A stretch of 64,000 bases of DNA from Zonotrichia leucophrys gambelii (GCF_028769735.1 NC_088178.1:10318857-10382856), one strand, 5' to 3'. Shown: positions 15,401 to 27,239, numbered from the stretch's first letter. Numbers and translations are program-made. Notes: generated from the letters alone by a model not told the origin.

Positions 15401-18400
15401 TCTGCTTGGTTTTTAGGCTGTCTTGTTCATTTTACCAAGCTGATGTAAGAAAAGCCTTATATTTATGCTGTGTGAACCCTGCTGGGCTGGATTTAGAAAG
15501 AATTTGGGAAACTTGAGGCTGCAGTTTGGTTTAGTAGAGGAAGCAAATAAGTCCCATGGGGCAGCAGTTGGACATGGAGGTTACTGACAGCCCTCAGCGA
15601 GGAACATCTCACAGCTGATTTTTTGGATCTCTTCCCACATAATCCAAGTGCAAGAAAAAATGTTGGAAGGAAGCTAGACAAAGTAGATGAGGAGAGAGGG
15701 GGCACTTCTCTGTATTTTTTCAATTTTGCAGCTACTCAGCATGGGGCTGAAGGTAGTGAATACAATGGGCTTTGACAGTTTGAAGCTAATTTAGAGAAGG
15801 ATTTGGGTTTAATGCAGTATTTTTCTCTATACTATTCACATACCTGGATTTTTTAATGAAGCCATCTTTTGAAAAGACATCAGCATTTTTTTCAAAACAG
15901 TGCATCTTTAGGATATATAACTGACAGAATAAGTAGGAAAAGTATTTCTAAAAAACATTAGTTGAACCACAGCAGACTTTGACAGAGTTTTATAATTTTC
16001 TGCTGCCAAGGTCTTTGAGCTGCTGTGAAATTGGATGGCAATACTGAATTGACTTTACTTCCCAGAAAAGAGTGAGAAAGATGTATGTTAATTTATTTTT
16101 GGTATTTGTTATGTTGTCATTTAGCCATATGGGAAAAGAAAAACAACTGGTATTTCATTTAACTTGTGATTTCTAATATGAATTATAATAAGTCACTTTG
16201 TAACTCCTTAAACTTTCTTAAATCAGGGAATTTGATTCTTGCTTCAGCATCTACTTGATTTTTAGAATAATGTTTTAGAACATTAATAAAAATCTCCTAG
16301 TGGGATAGTTATTTTGCCTTTCCAGTTTTTGGCTTCCCACTTGGGTTAGAACTTTGCTTTCAGTCTCCTTGTCTTGCAGATGTCCCCCGTGTTGTTCTCA
16401 TATTCATTGTACACTTCTTTTAATGTGGTTGTACAAGCTGTCAGATGTTTACTTCTGTCAATATAGAACTTCAAGTTAATTGGGAAGATTTTTTTGGGAA
16501 ATGGTATATTCTTTGTTAGTTTTTCAGTCTTAGGCTTTTCTAGACACACACAGTTTGATCAAGTTTTGTTTTGCTACACAGAAAAATACTAATTCTTACT
16601 TAGATTATAGAAATGATCAACCAGTTAATGAAGTAAAGGCAAAAAAGGGAAGAAAAGGGGACATTACGCTGTGGAGTAGAATAATGGCACTTTATTCTGA
16701 TTTGCTGATGCAGAGCACAATCATATAGAGAAATTTCAATCTTTATGAAATTTAAATTTTAATGTAACCTAAATCATGAAGCCAAGTCCTACCTGAGGGA
16801 TAGCTTTCTTTGTCAGTTAACTAGGAGTAGGTATATTAACAGCTTACTTATGCTTAATGCATTAACTGCCTGCTGTTGCTTAATGCATTAACTGTGTAAA
16901 GGCATCTGTTAGTAAAGTAAAACAAAGCAAGTATCATCCCAACCCTTAGGGAATCAAAAGAATTCAGCCTTTCTGCTTAGAAGCCAACACCAACACCCTA
17001 TCATCAAAACAGATCAGTTACCTGTAGAAATCTAGTAGGATTTCCTTGCCCACATTTACTTGTTCAGAGTTTGACACATAAAACCAACCCTCCACCTATA
17101 TCAGAGAGAAAAATCAGGATAAAGCCTGCTCAGTTAAGGACCAGCCATCCCCCGTACAGCACAGTGTGTTCCTGTGGGCTGCTGTACTGCTCTGCCATTG
17201 TGCTTCTGGAGAAGTAAAGGCAGGTGTTTGCCTCTAAGAATGGACACTGCTGTCGAGTCAAGTGGCCCTCTTGGGTTGTGTAGCACAATTCCCCACAGAC
17301 CTGTTCCTTGGGGTTGCTGTCTCCAGTATAAAGGAACCGCTCATTCATCCCAGATACTCCATTCAGTGTTAGAGGTGGAGAAAGCATCATCACTGGGAAG
17401 GATCAGAAGGGAGTTTCTAGACAGTAAGAGGCCCTGGAGCATGATTTTCTTGTCCTATGAGACACTAACCTAAAATGCTGTTGGTTTGCCTTGTGGGATA
17501 TTTTTTTATTTCTAAACCCAAGGTTTATGAATTTTAAAATACATTATCAGTTCTGTTTATTTTATTCATGCTTGTAGTTTCCTTGTCACAAATGTATCTA
17601 TTGTCATCCAGGTGAGATGCACAAAACAGTATCATTACCTCCACCATGGATTCTTGCATAAAATCATTCTAGTCATCATTCCTGCAAGTACCATTTTGAA
17701 GCCAAATCACTGTGTTTCATGTGTAGTCAGAAGAATAAATTCAGAGAAATAGCTGTAAGTGATAAATATAACCCTGTTACTTTTGGAAGGAGAATTCTTG
17801 TTCAGTAATTACAGATATTATTAGCTATAATTTAGAGGCTGCATTATCATTTATCCAGTTGAGATGGATGTACCTTTCCAAATCACAGCTGGGAGCAAAG
17901 ATCCCAACTTCATTAGACATATACACTATATATCTTTATTGCCTCTTCCAAAGAGGGACAAAATGTGAGAACAGGTCAATAAACTGTAGTTTCACTTGAA
18001 GCAATTCTAGTTAATTTAATCTAATTTTTGCATTTAAAAGTGCCCTAGTTTTATTGACAACAGAGCAGGAGCACCTGTGGCTTTCACCCAGAGAAGCTGC
18101 TATAGGGGCTTAGGATGATGTGCTGGTATTGCCTAGGCCAAGCTCTTTTTGCTTGCTCAAGGGGTTTATTGCAAGTTGGGGAAGCTGCAAATATGAGCAG
18201 TTCTGTTTGGGCCTTAAAGGATGTAGTTTAGCTGTGGAATTCCTACTGATGTTAATGATTTACAGGGCAGAACGCATGCTTTGTTTCCATGCCATAGTTT
18301 GGAGTTGACTCCAGGTCAACTTAAACTATATCCTAATTAAGGGCATGTGACTAGTGTTGCTGGGCTTAAGAGGGTTTATGTATGCATGAGTTCTTGCTTT

Positions 18401-21400
18401 TGTAAGAAGTGGGACACACAAAGAATTAAAACAACTTTTGTTAAATCTGAAAATATTTGCAAGAGGCTGCAGTTACAATTTACTTCTCTGAAGCCCTAAA
18501 TGGGTGACTTCTGCCTACTTTACTCTTTGAAAAATGCAGTTGTTAAAAATTAAATTATAGATCCAGATTTTCTAGTTATTACAGTCAATTTCCTTGCAGA
18601 CATCCTTAGTAGGGAACCTTAGTTTCCTTATTATCAATGAATTATATAGTTAAAAAACTATTATTTAAATCTTATGCCAATATTTCAATGTTCTTTTGCT
18701 TTTCTCTTTTTCTCTTTTTTTTCCTCTAAGCCCCTTCTTTGTTCTGTGGGTTTTCTTTTGTAACTCCTCCAGACTACAGCTTTGTTCCCCCTTCCTCCAC
18801 TCCTTTCTGGTCAGGTACTGCTTTACTGCTTTTATATTTCTTCTAAATTTGTTTCTGTTGTTTCTGTGTGCAGCAAGTGAGGGAAGGGACGAATCTAATA
18901 CTTCAGGTCTTCTCTGACTCAAAAAACTGAGTTATTACTTGTTTTTCTTGGAATGTAACAAAAATAAAACTCTTGAACTTTTGAATTATTACTGCTTATT
19001 TCAGTAAGCAGTTTGAATAGGAGTTGCAAAGCTCAATAGTTGCAGCAGATTCAAGACCACTTGACTGTTAATTTGCTATGCAGTTGACATCTATGAGCTA
19101 CGTATTTTCAGTGTATTTGCTCAAATGCACAAACATGGAAATCTCAGTGCTTGTTGGTAAATAATACATTCGTCCCATCCCTGCAGCAAATCATACTGCA
19201 GTAGCATCTTAGAATACAGTAGGTTTTTTTTTTTTGTAGAGAATGCTTTCTTTAAACTCTGCATTAACATTATTAATTAATTTTGCCCATCTGTTTTCTA
19301 AATATGGTTTTCTTTATTTCCATTTAACCATCTCTGGCTTTAATAGATGCAATCATTTCAAACCAAGAGGCTGCATAAAAATGCTAAAAGTAGTAACATT
19401 GGTGGCCTCAGTCAGTGCATCAGTATGGGTATCACTTGCTCTGATCTCTAAGATTTGGTCTGCAAAGAGGTGAACTGCATCACTGGACAATTTAAGAAGA
19501 ATTTTGCCAGTAGAAAGGTGAATGCCTTTGAGGAGCACGTGGAAGGAGCTGCTGATGTGGAGAAAGCAGCACTTGCTCAGGTTACACTGGCCTGCATTTG
19601 TGTGCAGGGGTGGAGGACACTGCCCGGGGTGTGCAGAGCAGGAGTGGGGCTGGCTTTTGCCCTAGGGAAGGGAGGTGTCCAGCACAAATGCAGATGGAGT
19701 CATCAAGATCTCAGCGGGCATTATGTTTTACACCTGCCCCACAGAGACTGTCCAAATTATTTGGTGCTCTGAGAAGGATTCTTGGGGCTTCCCATAGTTT
19801 CCTGAGGGGAAAAGGACTTAGGTGGCAGCTTTGTAGGAGAATGGTTACTGAGCTTACTTGGGCTGAGAGCATCTCTGGTGACCCCTCCCTCGATTCACCC
19901 CAAGGATTTCAGTCTCCATGTCTTGGGCTACACTTGAATGTTTTGCACCTCAGTTGTTTCTTCTATTTCTATGCCCTTACATATAGATATTTTTGGGGCA
20001 GATACTTCTTTTCAGTAGTCACAACAATGACCGAGAATGCAAGCTAGAGGGTGCCCTTCCAGTTGACATTTGCTTTTATGAAGGACACATCTGTGGAAAG
20101 CCATTTTGGTGTAGCTGTTTGCCCTGTGGTGGTGACGCTCAGCTGGACTCCCTGAAGCACTCACCTGATCTGAAGCAACATGAAGGAGTTAAATTTTAGC
20201 TCTTTGCTCACTGTAAATACTGTGAGCTTTTGTCCTTTTGGGCAGGGATAGGAGAGGACATCTTGCATTCAGCTGCCCAGTACTTGACTGTGAATTCCAT
20301 TCTTACTGAAACTTGTATCTGTTCCATGAGAATAAAATTGTGAAGTGGCCTACAGTGATAGAACAGCAATCAAGACTCAGTTATTTGAACCTTATCACAC
20401 ATTCCCATATATTCCCACGATGAGGTTTCAATAAATTATAACGACATTCTTTTTTTTATATGAAAAACTGCTGTATCAGAAAATTCATTAATAACTGTAA
20501 TAATAAGTATCAATTCAATGTCTTACATATCACAATATGCCAGTTTAAGTATTTTGTTACACAAGTGCAAAATATTAAAGGAAAACATTGATCTGCAGTG
20601 CTTAATTAACCATATCTACCGATTATATTCTGAGAGCTTCATATATTTGCCTTCTTTTTAAAAATAGCCCAATAATTTGCCTACATTAAAACACCAAATA
20701 CTTATTTCATGACATTACAAGTATTTTTTTCAAAAGTATCTTCAGTGGTGGCTTAGTTCTGCTGATCTGGAAACTGGTAACAGAGGAGAAGGTTAAGCTG
20801 ACTGCTGAGCCCTACTGAAGGTGCTGCCAGTGCCTGGATAAGGGCACTGAGGTTTGGTGAAACAGTAGATGTACAAGTGAATGTACATGGCTTCAAGGAG
20901 CTTGGAAACTAATACACAGGAGCAACCCTCAGGGCAGTGGCTGCAGATTTATGAGGAGGCCAGAGCACAAGGAGAGAGAAACAACTACTCTCAGCTTTAA
21001 TAATACTACATTGACCTTCATGGAATTCAAGCATGTGAGCTAGACCAGCCTGCTGTGATCACAGGGAACCTCTGTTGTTTGCACCCCAGATGCATCATCA
21101 GTGGCTCAAACTAGTATTAAAATTCATTTGCAGCACATCTATTTCACTGGTAATGTCCAATATACTCCAGTGTAAATCAAAGCTGATGATAGTTCCTGTA
21201 GTCATCATCTTCTGTTTGCAGAAGGAAAGGCTGGATTAAGTAAAAGCACCTTTTTCTCATTCACATATGCACTTTTCATTTGCCTCCTTTGGATTTCTCA
21301 CTCTATTTCCAATTAGTTCTCTGAGTATCTCCCTTCTATTACACAAGGTTTATTTATTACTGCTTTTTAACAGCTTCTTTTCGTTTTTAACACTCTCTTT

Positions 21401-24400
21401 CCCTCCCCCCTCCCTTTAATTTCTCATTCATCCACTTGCTGGCCCTTTCTTTCCATCAATCTATGCTGTAAATCCCATTCTCTCTCTGAGTTCTTCCTGT
21501 AGCTATCCTCTTTCTGTCCTTCACTCAGTGTTGCTTCTCTTTCCCATCTGTCCAGGTGTCCTTTCCATGTGTTGTCTGCCCTCAATTTTATTTATCCCAG
21601 GACAGCACTAATTGGGAATTCAGGGCTGATAGCCTCTACTCAAGGTGTTTTTGTGTTTGTGTCAGCAGAGAGAGATGGTTAATATTTTTTTCCAAAAAAA
21701 AATTAGCACTGTCATTTTCCTGTATTCCATCACTCATCTGGCTTACTTTTATATATTTCCTATCATGAGCTTCACTTTTATTTGAAAATATGGATCTTGG
21801 ATTCTAAATTAATCTAAATTCTGCTACTTTCTGCCTCAAGACTTTTGAAGATATATGGTTTTGATTTCTCTTGCTTCTTTCTCCTTTTCCTCTCTGCTTT
21901 GTGACTTGAAAAAGTTAAAAGTCTTCCTTTCCCCCAGATGTGCTCCTCTTTATTCTCTATCCTAATTTTCCTTGCTATTTTCCATTTTTATTATTTGTCT
22001 ATGCATTTCTTTCCTTCTTAGTTGTTTTCTTCCCCATTTTCTCACATTTCTTCATCTTTGCTTCCTGTAATTTTTCCTTGCCCCTTTATCTTTCTAGAAT
22101 CTGAAATTATACCCTGCTCCCCAGAATCACACCTTGCATCCTGCAGTGCTTCTCCAAATCTGTCAGTGAATGCTGCACGCCTGGGAATGCTTACTGACCC
22201 TCCAATCAATAACTGCTCCTCTTTTTTCCTTTCTCCAAAACAATTGCTGCCCACGATGTGCTCTTTCCCTGTAAAATTGATTACTGCAATGCTGATAAGG
22301 TATAGGACATTACATTCACGTCAGGGTCTAAACAAGTGCCATCTACATCTGACTGGCTAAGAGGGGGTAAAAAAGCATGTTTGAGCTTCAATGTGCTTAA
22401 TATAGCACCTAGGTTTTTGCAACATCAATATAAGCAATAAACTGAGAGGCTGGTTCTCTGTTATATGGCATCTTTTACATAACTTATCAGGTGTCTGATA
22501 AGCATACTCTACATAAGCAGTCGGAAGGGTTGGACTAAGCTTTAGTGACATGATATAAACATTATCTGTTATCAAAACCGGGTTTTAGGCATTCTGTTTC
22601 TGTGATAGCTAATATTATTTTACATGTAGTATTCCTTGTTAGTTTAAAATAAATTGTTTATATTTTCTCTTTAAGCTGAAAGTATTTGAACATATTATGA
22701 TTTTCAGATATTTAATACTATTATGTGTCTATGATCCATTGGAGTCAGAAGAAAACCTCAACACAAGCAGAATGAAAACTGTTAAGGTTTCTCAGCTCAT
22801 CTGCTGTGTTTTGGGTTCTTGATTTAAATTAAAGGCACCTAGATATGAATTCATGGTATTACACTGTTGAGGGCACTGCAAAACTAGAATCTTAAAGGCA
22901 TTTCCGAAGGTCTCTTATCTGTTAGGCCATGCCTACTCTCCTCTCATTATCCTCACACTGGAATCATTGAGGATTTCTTTTGCAAGTTTGGATATTCTAT
23001 CTACATCAGCATTGGAACAATTTCCTATAAAACTATTTGGAAAAATGATGGTTTTTGAGTTTTTGAAGTGAGGCTTTTTGTGCCTTTGCTTTTTAAAAAT
23101 TCTTCACAGCTTTTTATTGTTTAAAATGTCTGGGCTTTACATTGGCAAAATTCTTCTATATTGATGTACCTTGAAACTTTAAAGTGTTAATTTCACTGAA
23201 CCTTAATTTTATAGAAAAATTCAGTGGTGATTTACAGAATGAACTCCTGAAAAGAATAGATTTACATCAGTCAATATTAATGCAGATTGTGACAAATGAT
23301 CCGTGGAAATTTCCTGTAGAAAGTCTGTAACTTTTTGCTCATGCTGATGTTAGCTTCCAGTTTTAAGTGCATTAATATTTAACTTGGGAGTTGTTTTTTG
23401 AAAGAACAGCACCTTATTCTGTTTGTTTTGCTTCATTAGAAGTCTAAAGTTAAATCAACTGTAAATGCTAATAATTCTTTTGGAAGGAAATTAGTGACCT
23501 GTAAAATATGTTGATGTATATAACTGGCAGCAAGTTTTATTATGAAGCCCAAGAATAAAATAATTGAGATGTATTTAGCAATCTTAGGGTGGGGAATATT
23601 TTATTTATGGCTCATCTAGTTTGACTTTTCTTCTAAAAAATAAAGAGGACTTTTCAAAAAATGACCAAAAAAAATCCCTTCAGCTTTTATACCATTAACC
23701 TATATTTAAGTCTTATTGATGTTTGTAGTGCAGATGTTTTGCATAAAATGAATGCCAGTATATGTTGCTGTTGAATCCTTGTTTTATATTTTACAGTATT
23801 TCTGTTTACAGTGGTTTGGCAGCCTTGCCTCAAGCAGACCTAATATTAATCTCACCATGTGCTTCCTTCCAGTGCTGAGCCCGAAGGTGATCGGCATTGC
23901 CATAGCCAGGTACGACTTCTGTGCCCGGGACATGCGAGAGCTGTCCTTGCTCAAAGGGGATGTAGTCAAAATTTACACCAAGATGAGTGCCAATGGCTGG
24001 TGGAGAGGTGAAGTAAATGGAAGGGTAAGGCTATTTATTTTCCTTTTCCTGTGTTTCTTTCTGCCTTCACTGACAGTGATTTTGTTAAAAAAAAAGTGTG
24101 ATCCTGCATTGTGTATTTAAATTCAAAAGATGGAACATGTTCTCATCTTTGTTTCATAGCAGCGAGGCAGAACTCTTGCCAGGTAGCTTTCCCAGCATCT
24201 AAATTATTGGTTATTTAATGTGACCTAGCAGGCTGAATATTTGGGCTAGGTTATATGTTTGGAAAATAACCAGGATTAATAGCACTGCTGCAGTTGACCT
24301 TTCTTGAACTGTTTTGCACGCAGATACTTGGGGTCAGGTTCCTGGTGCTGTGGAGCTCTCTTTAGCACTTTACCACAGAATGATTTCCCACATCTTTCTG

Positions 24401-25444
24401 CCAGAACACAATGCAATGGAACCAACCACCTTTTTATAGAAGGCTGCTGCTTTGATCTCTAGGAATGTGGCCCAGATGAAGTGACACATTTAGCAGGGAT
24501 TTTTATGAACTCACTTTACACCCTGCTCTGAGACTTGGAAGGGAAGTTTCAGTTTTGACCTATAAAGGGTTTACTGTTTCAATCTTAGTTTACTGCCTTA
24601 TAATGCAGATTAGTCAGAAGCATTTGAGACTGCTGTTTCCATGTTTAAAATGCTGAGTCCAGGGTCAAGGAATGTAAATTGTCTGAAGCTGGAAATGATG
24701 GTTGCAAGTGCAGTTGAAGTGAATGTCCAGACCTACTGCTTTATGCAATTTGGAGAATCTTTTTTATTGTGTACATGAGCTTGGTTATGTTAAATGGTTA
24801 CAGCTTTTTAAATAGTCAATTAGACCAGAAGAAATAGGGAAGCAGAAGAAATACCCATGGTGCTTTATACATTTTACATGTGAAGAAAGCTGAACAACTC
24901 ACTGTAATGCAGCTGCCCACATTCTAACAGAAGGCAAGGAATGTCCCTTTAAGTGCTGGCATTCCTTGGTAACTTTCATAGCCTGGACTTGACGTTATAA
25001 ATTCACCTCTGGAGATATTTTGGCAAGGTAGTCTAAAAATTTCTGCAGTCACCCCTTCTAGTCATGCTCTAGGTTTGGTTTTGAGTTCTTTCATGCATGT
25101 TAAATGGACTTCAGGTATAAAGAAGTCTGAAGAAACCTAAAGCAAATACACAAAATAAGAAATATATTACATTGTGTCGCTGTATGTCTTACATAAAACT
25201 TATTTGGCACATCAATAATTTCAGAATGTAGACAACTTTATAACTTCTGAAGTGTAGGACACTAGATTCTACTGTCTTTATTTTTGTAATCTTTTTAATA
25301 TATGTACAGAACAGACCCATCCTTGCTGTGCCTAGGACAGCCATTAACAAAAAACCCTTGTGCATCTCATGTATTATTTTGTTTTGCTTTTCCCCTTTTT
25401 AGGTGGGCTGGTTTCCATCAACTTATGTTGAAGAGGACGAATGA
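344..25444 (+). CDS. VAV3: VAV3, C-terminal part (SH3-SH2-SH3), eight exons, 5' part outside the window
   Basis: VAV3 is a cytoplasmic exchange factor that activates Rho/Rac GTPases after tyrosine phosphorylation downstream of immune-receptor, integrin and growth-factor signalling. The joined exons are 344-480, 4159-4224, 7812-7846, 9437-9553, 10219-10306, 13458-13587, 23873-24024 and 25403-25444. They total 767 nt, and one base from the upstream exon makes 256 whole codons including TGA. Every intron is GT-AG and every phase fits. Domain order is SH3 (exons 1-2 here), SH2 (exons 3-6) and SH3 (exons 7-8), ending in the family C-terminus STYVEEDE. The CH, DH, PH and zinc-finger portions lie before position 1. 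The residues follow human VAV3 closely as I remember it; VAV1 and VAV2 are less likely because motifs such as [10 protein letters not shown] and the acidic tail fit VAV3. No frameshift or internal stop was seen. Confidence 0.96.
481..4158 (+). other. VAV3: VAV3 intron (3,678 bp)
   Basis: AT-rich intron. A more GC-rich patch at about 3400-3830 stays open in several frames but has no splice-bounded coding signal; it could be old repeat sequence. A short palindrome with 8-bp arms lies at 2341-2358. The intron ends in a long T tract and the AG at 4157-4158. Confidence 0.85.
4159..4224 (+). CDS. VAV3: VAV3 exon: end of N-terminal SH3 domain
   Basis: This 66-nt exon of 22 codons is in phase 0 at both ends. 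It encodes [19 protein letters not shown] followed by [14 protein letters not shown] is the closing SH3 motif (the Gly-Phe-Phe-Pro strand and 3-10 helix). A T tract with AG at 4157-4158 precedes it and gtaagt follows. Confidence 0.95.
4225..7811 (+). other. VAV3: VAV3 intron (3,587 bp)
   Basis: AT-rich intron. Two imperfect 19-bp direct copies (5311-5329 and 5345-5363, 18 of 19 identical) form a 34-bp-period duplication. A GC-richer patch at about 6430-6600 gives overlapping ORFs on both strands but no exon signature. No clear transposon was seen. Confidence 0.8.
5311..5363 (+). repeat. short tandem duplication, 34-bp period
   Basis: CCACCCTTTGCTTATTGTT at 5311-5329 recurs at 5345-5363 with one T-to-C change. 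The flanking TGAATTT is also shared. It is a local duplication inside a VAV3 intron. Confidence 0.75.
7812..7846 (+). CDS. VAV3: VAV3 exon: 35-nt linker exon between SH3 and SH2
   Basis: A very short exon encoding [11 protein letters not shown] and the first two bases of a Trp codon (TG). That Trp, completed by G at 9437, opens the SH2 domain. Acceptor is tcctag at 7806-7811 and donor gtaagt at 7847. The next exon restores the frame, and the peptide matches the known VAV3 linker, so despite its size the exon is well supported. Confidence 0.93.
7847..9436 (+). other. VAV3: VAV3 intron (1,590 bp) containing a CR1 fragment
   Basis: AT-rich intron carrying the CR1 LINE 3' end described separately at about 8229-8328. 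The short ORFs over 8156-8513 on both strands belong to that repeat and its flanks. The intron ends with ttacag at 9431-9436. Confidence 0.85.
8229..8328 (+). mobile_element. CR1 LINE, 3'-end fragment
   Basis: The segment carries the near-terminal CR1 signature: GGTTGGACTAGATGAATCTT, then GAAGGTCTCCTCCAACC, preceded by a block of the type GGCACCTGG...GGTTTAGGGGTGTCTATGG. This is the usual 5'-truncated remnant of the main avian non-LTR retrotransposon. The terminal ATTCTATG-type octamer repeats are missing or decayed; GATGATGCTTTG follows instead. No reverse-transcriptase coding sequence remains. The outer edges are approximate. Confidence 0.85.
9437..9553 (+). CDS. VAV3: VAV3 exon: SH2 domain, first half with phosphotyrosine-binding Arg
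   Basis: The first base completes the Trp codon, giving [18 protein letters not shown], the SH2 opening (W-[FY]-x-G-x-M) and helix A. The motif YLVRHR is the FLVR strand, whose Arg contacts phosphotyrosine; ESGEYAISI is the next strand. The exon ends with AA of a Lys codon at 9553, before gtaagt. No key SH2 residue is missing. Confidence 0.96.
9554..10218 (+). other. VAV3: VAV3 intron (665 bp)
   Basis: Short AT-rich intron, gtaagt to cacag. I see no repeat or other feature in it. Confidence 0.85.
10219..10306 (+). CDS. VAV3: VAV3 exon: SH2 domain, central strands
   Basis: G completes the split Lys codon, then [20 protein letters not shown] and [13 protein letters not shown] and GFFHI are the SH2 core strands, and the His in KHIKI is the usual beta-D His of SH2 domains. 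The exon ends in phase 0 at 10306, before gtaagc. Confidence 0.96.
10307..13457 (+). other. VAV3: VAV3 intron (3,151 bp)
   Basis: AT-rich intron ending in a pyrimidine tract and aaag at 13454-13457. The ORFs at 11326-11601 and 13045-13233 (- strand) are uninterrupted by chance and show no recognisable protein. No mobile element was recognised. Confidence 0.8.
13458..13587 (+). CDS. VAV3: VAV3 exon: end of SH2 domain and SH2-SH3 linker
   Basis: Encodes [15 protein letters not shown], the second SH2 helix and closing segment (LVEYY is typical), then [13 protein letters not shown] and a polar linker rich in Ser, Asn and Arg ending in GGN. One base (13587) is left over and joins TG of the next exon to give Val. 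The donor is gtgagg at 13588. The linker looks less conserved than the domains and differs in length and sequence from the human protein as I recall it. Confidence 0.95.
16851..16894 (+). repeat. 18-bp direct repeat, 26-bp period
   Basis: TGCTTAATGCATTAACTG occurs exactly at 16851-16868 and again at 16877-16894. Each copy contains the palindrome TTAATGCATTAA. Function is unknown; it is probably a small tandem duplication in the intron. Confidence 0.8.
21245..22100 (+). repeat. pyrimidine-rich low-complexity tract
   Basis: Over about 850 bases the + strand is dominated by C and T, with runs such as CTCTTTCCCTCCCCCCTCCC near 21390-21415. Stretches between are interrupted, so it is not a simple tandem repeat. 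It lies inside the large VAV3 intron and makes several chance ORFs. Edges are approximate. Confidence 0.6.
23873..24024 (+). CDS. VAV3: VAV3 exon: C-terminal SH3 domain, main part
   Basis: TG completes a Val codon, then [37 protein letters not shown] and [18 protein letters not shown] is the SH3 ALYDY-type motif, RELSLLKGD the diverging turn and RT/n-Src region, and NGWW holds the ligand-binding Trp. It ends in phase 0 at 24024, before gtaagg. This SH3 binds proline-rich and other partners in the VAV family. The reading frame happens to stay open upstream of 23873, but that part is intron. Confidence 0.97.
24025..25402 (+). other. VAV3: VAV3 intron (1,378 bp), last
   Basis: AT-rich intron, gtaagg to a strong polypyrimidine tract and AG at 25401-25402. 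I see no repeat or other gene in it. Confidence 0.85.
25403..25444 (+). CDS. VAV3: VAV3 terminal coding exon (end of SH3, stop)
   Basis: Encodes [13 protein letters not shown] and stop TGA at 25442-25444. GWFPSTYV is the closing SH3 motif, and the EEDE tail is the usual VAV3 C-terminus. Acceptor is tttttag at 25396-25402. The exon continues into the 3' UTR. Confidence 0.97.
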   Translation: MGWFPSTYVEEDE

Positions 25445-26191
25445 ATTAAAAACTATCCTCTGCTGACCAGCAGTTTCAGGGATTGTAAAAATTTATATCT
25501 TCAATGTGGTGTTGGTCTTGTTAAGTATTTAAACAGCAACACTTTTGCCTGTCTGAACCTTCCAGTCTTAATGTTGGGATTTATACAGAAGTTTGGGCTG
25601 ACAGATTATTACCTTCCCCAGAGCTGTGCAAGAAACAAGCTGCCAGTTTGCCATCACTGGGGATCAGTACAAAGTCCAACCCTCACCTTCCCAGAAGATC
25701 TTTGGAAAGCAAAATTCTTTGTTCCTTTGCATTTCACCCTGTACTACACCATGAGTACTAGCAATGGCTGAATATGTAACATTTCTCTTCCAGCTAACAT
25801 CTGTGATGGTACAAGGAGATGAAGGCTTCTTATTTCTTATTACTGCATGCAGAAAACAAATTTCAATCATTCCAGTGGGCATAAAGTATAGTCAGTAGAC
25901 TTGTCTTGAGACATCAAACTACTTTACTTATCAGCTTACAAACCATTTTAAATTCACAAAAACATTCTGAAGGAAATGTATAGTAAATATGAGTAGCATT
26001 CATACATATGTAATTACTTAACTGGCTACTTTGAGGTCCTGCCTAGATCTTCTAACAATCTGTTTAAAGACATTCTAAAGAGGTGTAGTGATGTGGTATT
26101 GCTTTAAAAAACATTCACAAAGTGGAATAGTGTGATCCTTTATTGTCAACTCAAGCCTTTTTATGTGAGGTTTTTCATTTAAGCAGCTGAC

Positions 26192-26197
26192 AATAAA
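26192..26197 (+). terminator. candidate proximal poly(A) signal AATAAA
   Basis: Canonical hexamer about 750 bases after the VAV3 stop. A second hexamer lies at 26256-26261. Either could end a short UTR form; nothing here decides it. Confidence 0.3.
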
Positions 26198-27231
26198 AGT
26201 GCAGCTGGGGGATAGTCATGACAAGATGAGCTGAAAGTTTTCAGCAATAACATTAAATAAATATTGCAGACTTATTCTGAAGGAGAAAATACTAATGCAA
26301 GATGATGTCATTTCTCAAGAACAAAAGTGTTTACCTTAACCTCTTGGTTGACTTAGATGAACTTCAATGCTTTCAATTCAGTACTGTCTTTTCCTAGTTA
26401 TACAGGAGTTTCTATCACCTTTTGAGAATGGAAATGGAACTTGCAAACTTCCTTCTGCCCTTTCCTTTCTTGTTGCCCGAGATGTCAATGGCAGTTCAGT
26501 GAGGGAGTTGTCTTGTTGCAGTGTTCTCAGCATCCCCAAATGTGTCTAGGTTAGCCAGCATGAAAGACCAGGCCTTGTAAAGTGGTGTCCACTGCTTGGT
26601 GAGGCAGTGTTTACTGTAATTATGAAGAGTTAGAAATGTAGTTACAAGCTAAAATACATGTGGATGATGTCTTCAGATATTCAGTTCTAAATATTTAAGT
26701 AATGTCACTTGAAAACTTGAAAGAAAATCAAGCTCTTAAATGAAGTCAATTCATCCTGTCCTACATCCTCTCTTTTGCTTTTTGCCTGTTCTCTTTTTCT
26801 GCTGGCATCTTAAAGTTAGTGTGCACTGTCACTGCACAATTAAACCCTGCAGTGCTGTCCCAGTCTACAAGCACCATAATCTCCACTATTTGTCCACAGA
26901 GCAGAATCTGCTAGTACATATTGGGGTTTTTCTTTGGCTACCCCCAGGATTCTTTGCTTCTTTCTGGCCTTTCCTGGCTACCAAGAAGAATCGAGCACAG
27001 CACAGAGTTCACAAAAACCCCTTCATCTCTGCAACTCTTACCCACCTACCACACCTGGCAGGCAGTGCTGTGTGACCAGGGCAAAGAGAGGAGCTTCTCC
27101 TTAGAAACTTGAGAGATTCCGCCTTGCAGATGAAATTCTGCCCATGCTCTAACTTTTCAAGGATTTACCTCAAAATGATGTAAACTGTGATTGTGTTGAA
27201 TACATTACTTGATGGAGTAATTGAGAGCATT

Positions 27232-27239
27232 TGTAAATA
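27232..27239 (+). promoter_or_regulatory. Pumilio-type site TGTAAATA in VAV3 3' UTR (first copy)
   Basis: Exact match to the PUF consensus UGUANAUA, sense to VAV3. PUF proteins generally repress or destabilise bound mRNAs. Binding here is inferred from the motif only. Confidence 0.4.

Larger units (their letters stand above)
13588..23872 (+). other. VAV3: VAV3 intron (10,285 bp), largest in the window
   Basis: AT-rich intron with patches of pyrimidine-rich + strand (about 14620-14830, 18690-18850 and 21245-22100). An 18-bp direct repeat lies at 16851-16868 and 16877-16894. A more GC-rich stretch at about 19500-20170 yields overlapping ORFs of up to 149 codons but no splice-bounded family match. 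No further VAV3 exon was seen. The acceptor at 23871-23872 follows a CT-rich tract. Confidence 0.8.

Noticed and set aside
18665..18922. Lys/Arg-rich 85-codon - strand ORF opposite a hydrophobic + strand ORF
   Set aside because: It is the reverse of a pyrimidine-rich tract; such tracts give basic peptides on the purine strand by composition alone.
19455..20199. Cluster of overlapping + strand ORFs up to 149 codons in the large VAV3 intron
   Set aside because: Several frames are open at once, with no recognisable domain and no matching splice sites. This reflects locally higher GC rather than a gene.
22480..22520. GGGTTGGACTAAGC near 22498, resembling the CR1 3' signature
   Set aside because: The similarity stops after GGACTA, and the CR1 block that should follow (AAGGTC...CCAACC) is absent.
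23752..23872. Open frame continuing upstream of the last large VAV3 exon, starting with an ATG
   Set aside because: It crosses a clear CT-rich acceptor, and the upstream residues are unlike any VAV protein. The required phase (TG after one donated base) fits only with the splice at 23873.
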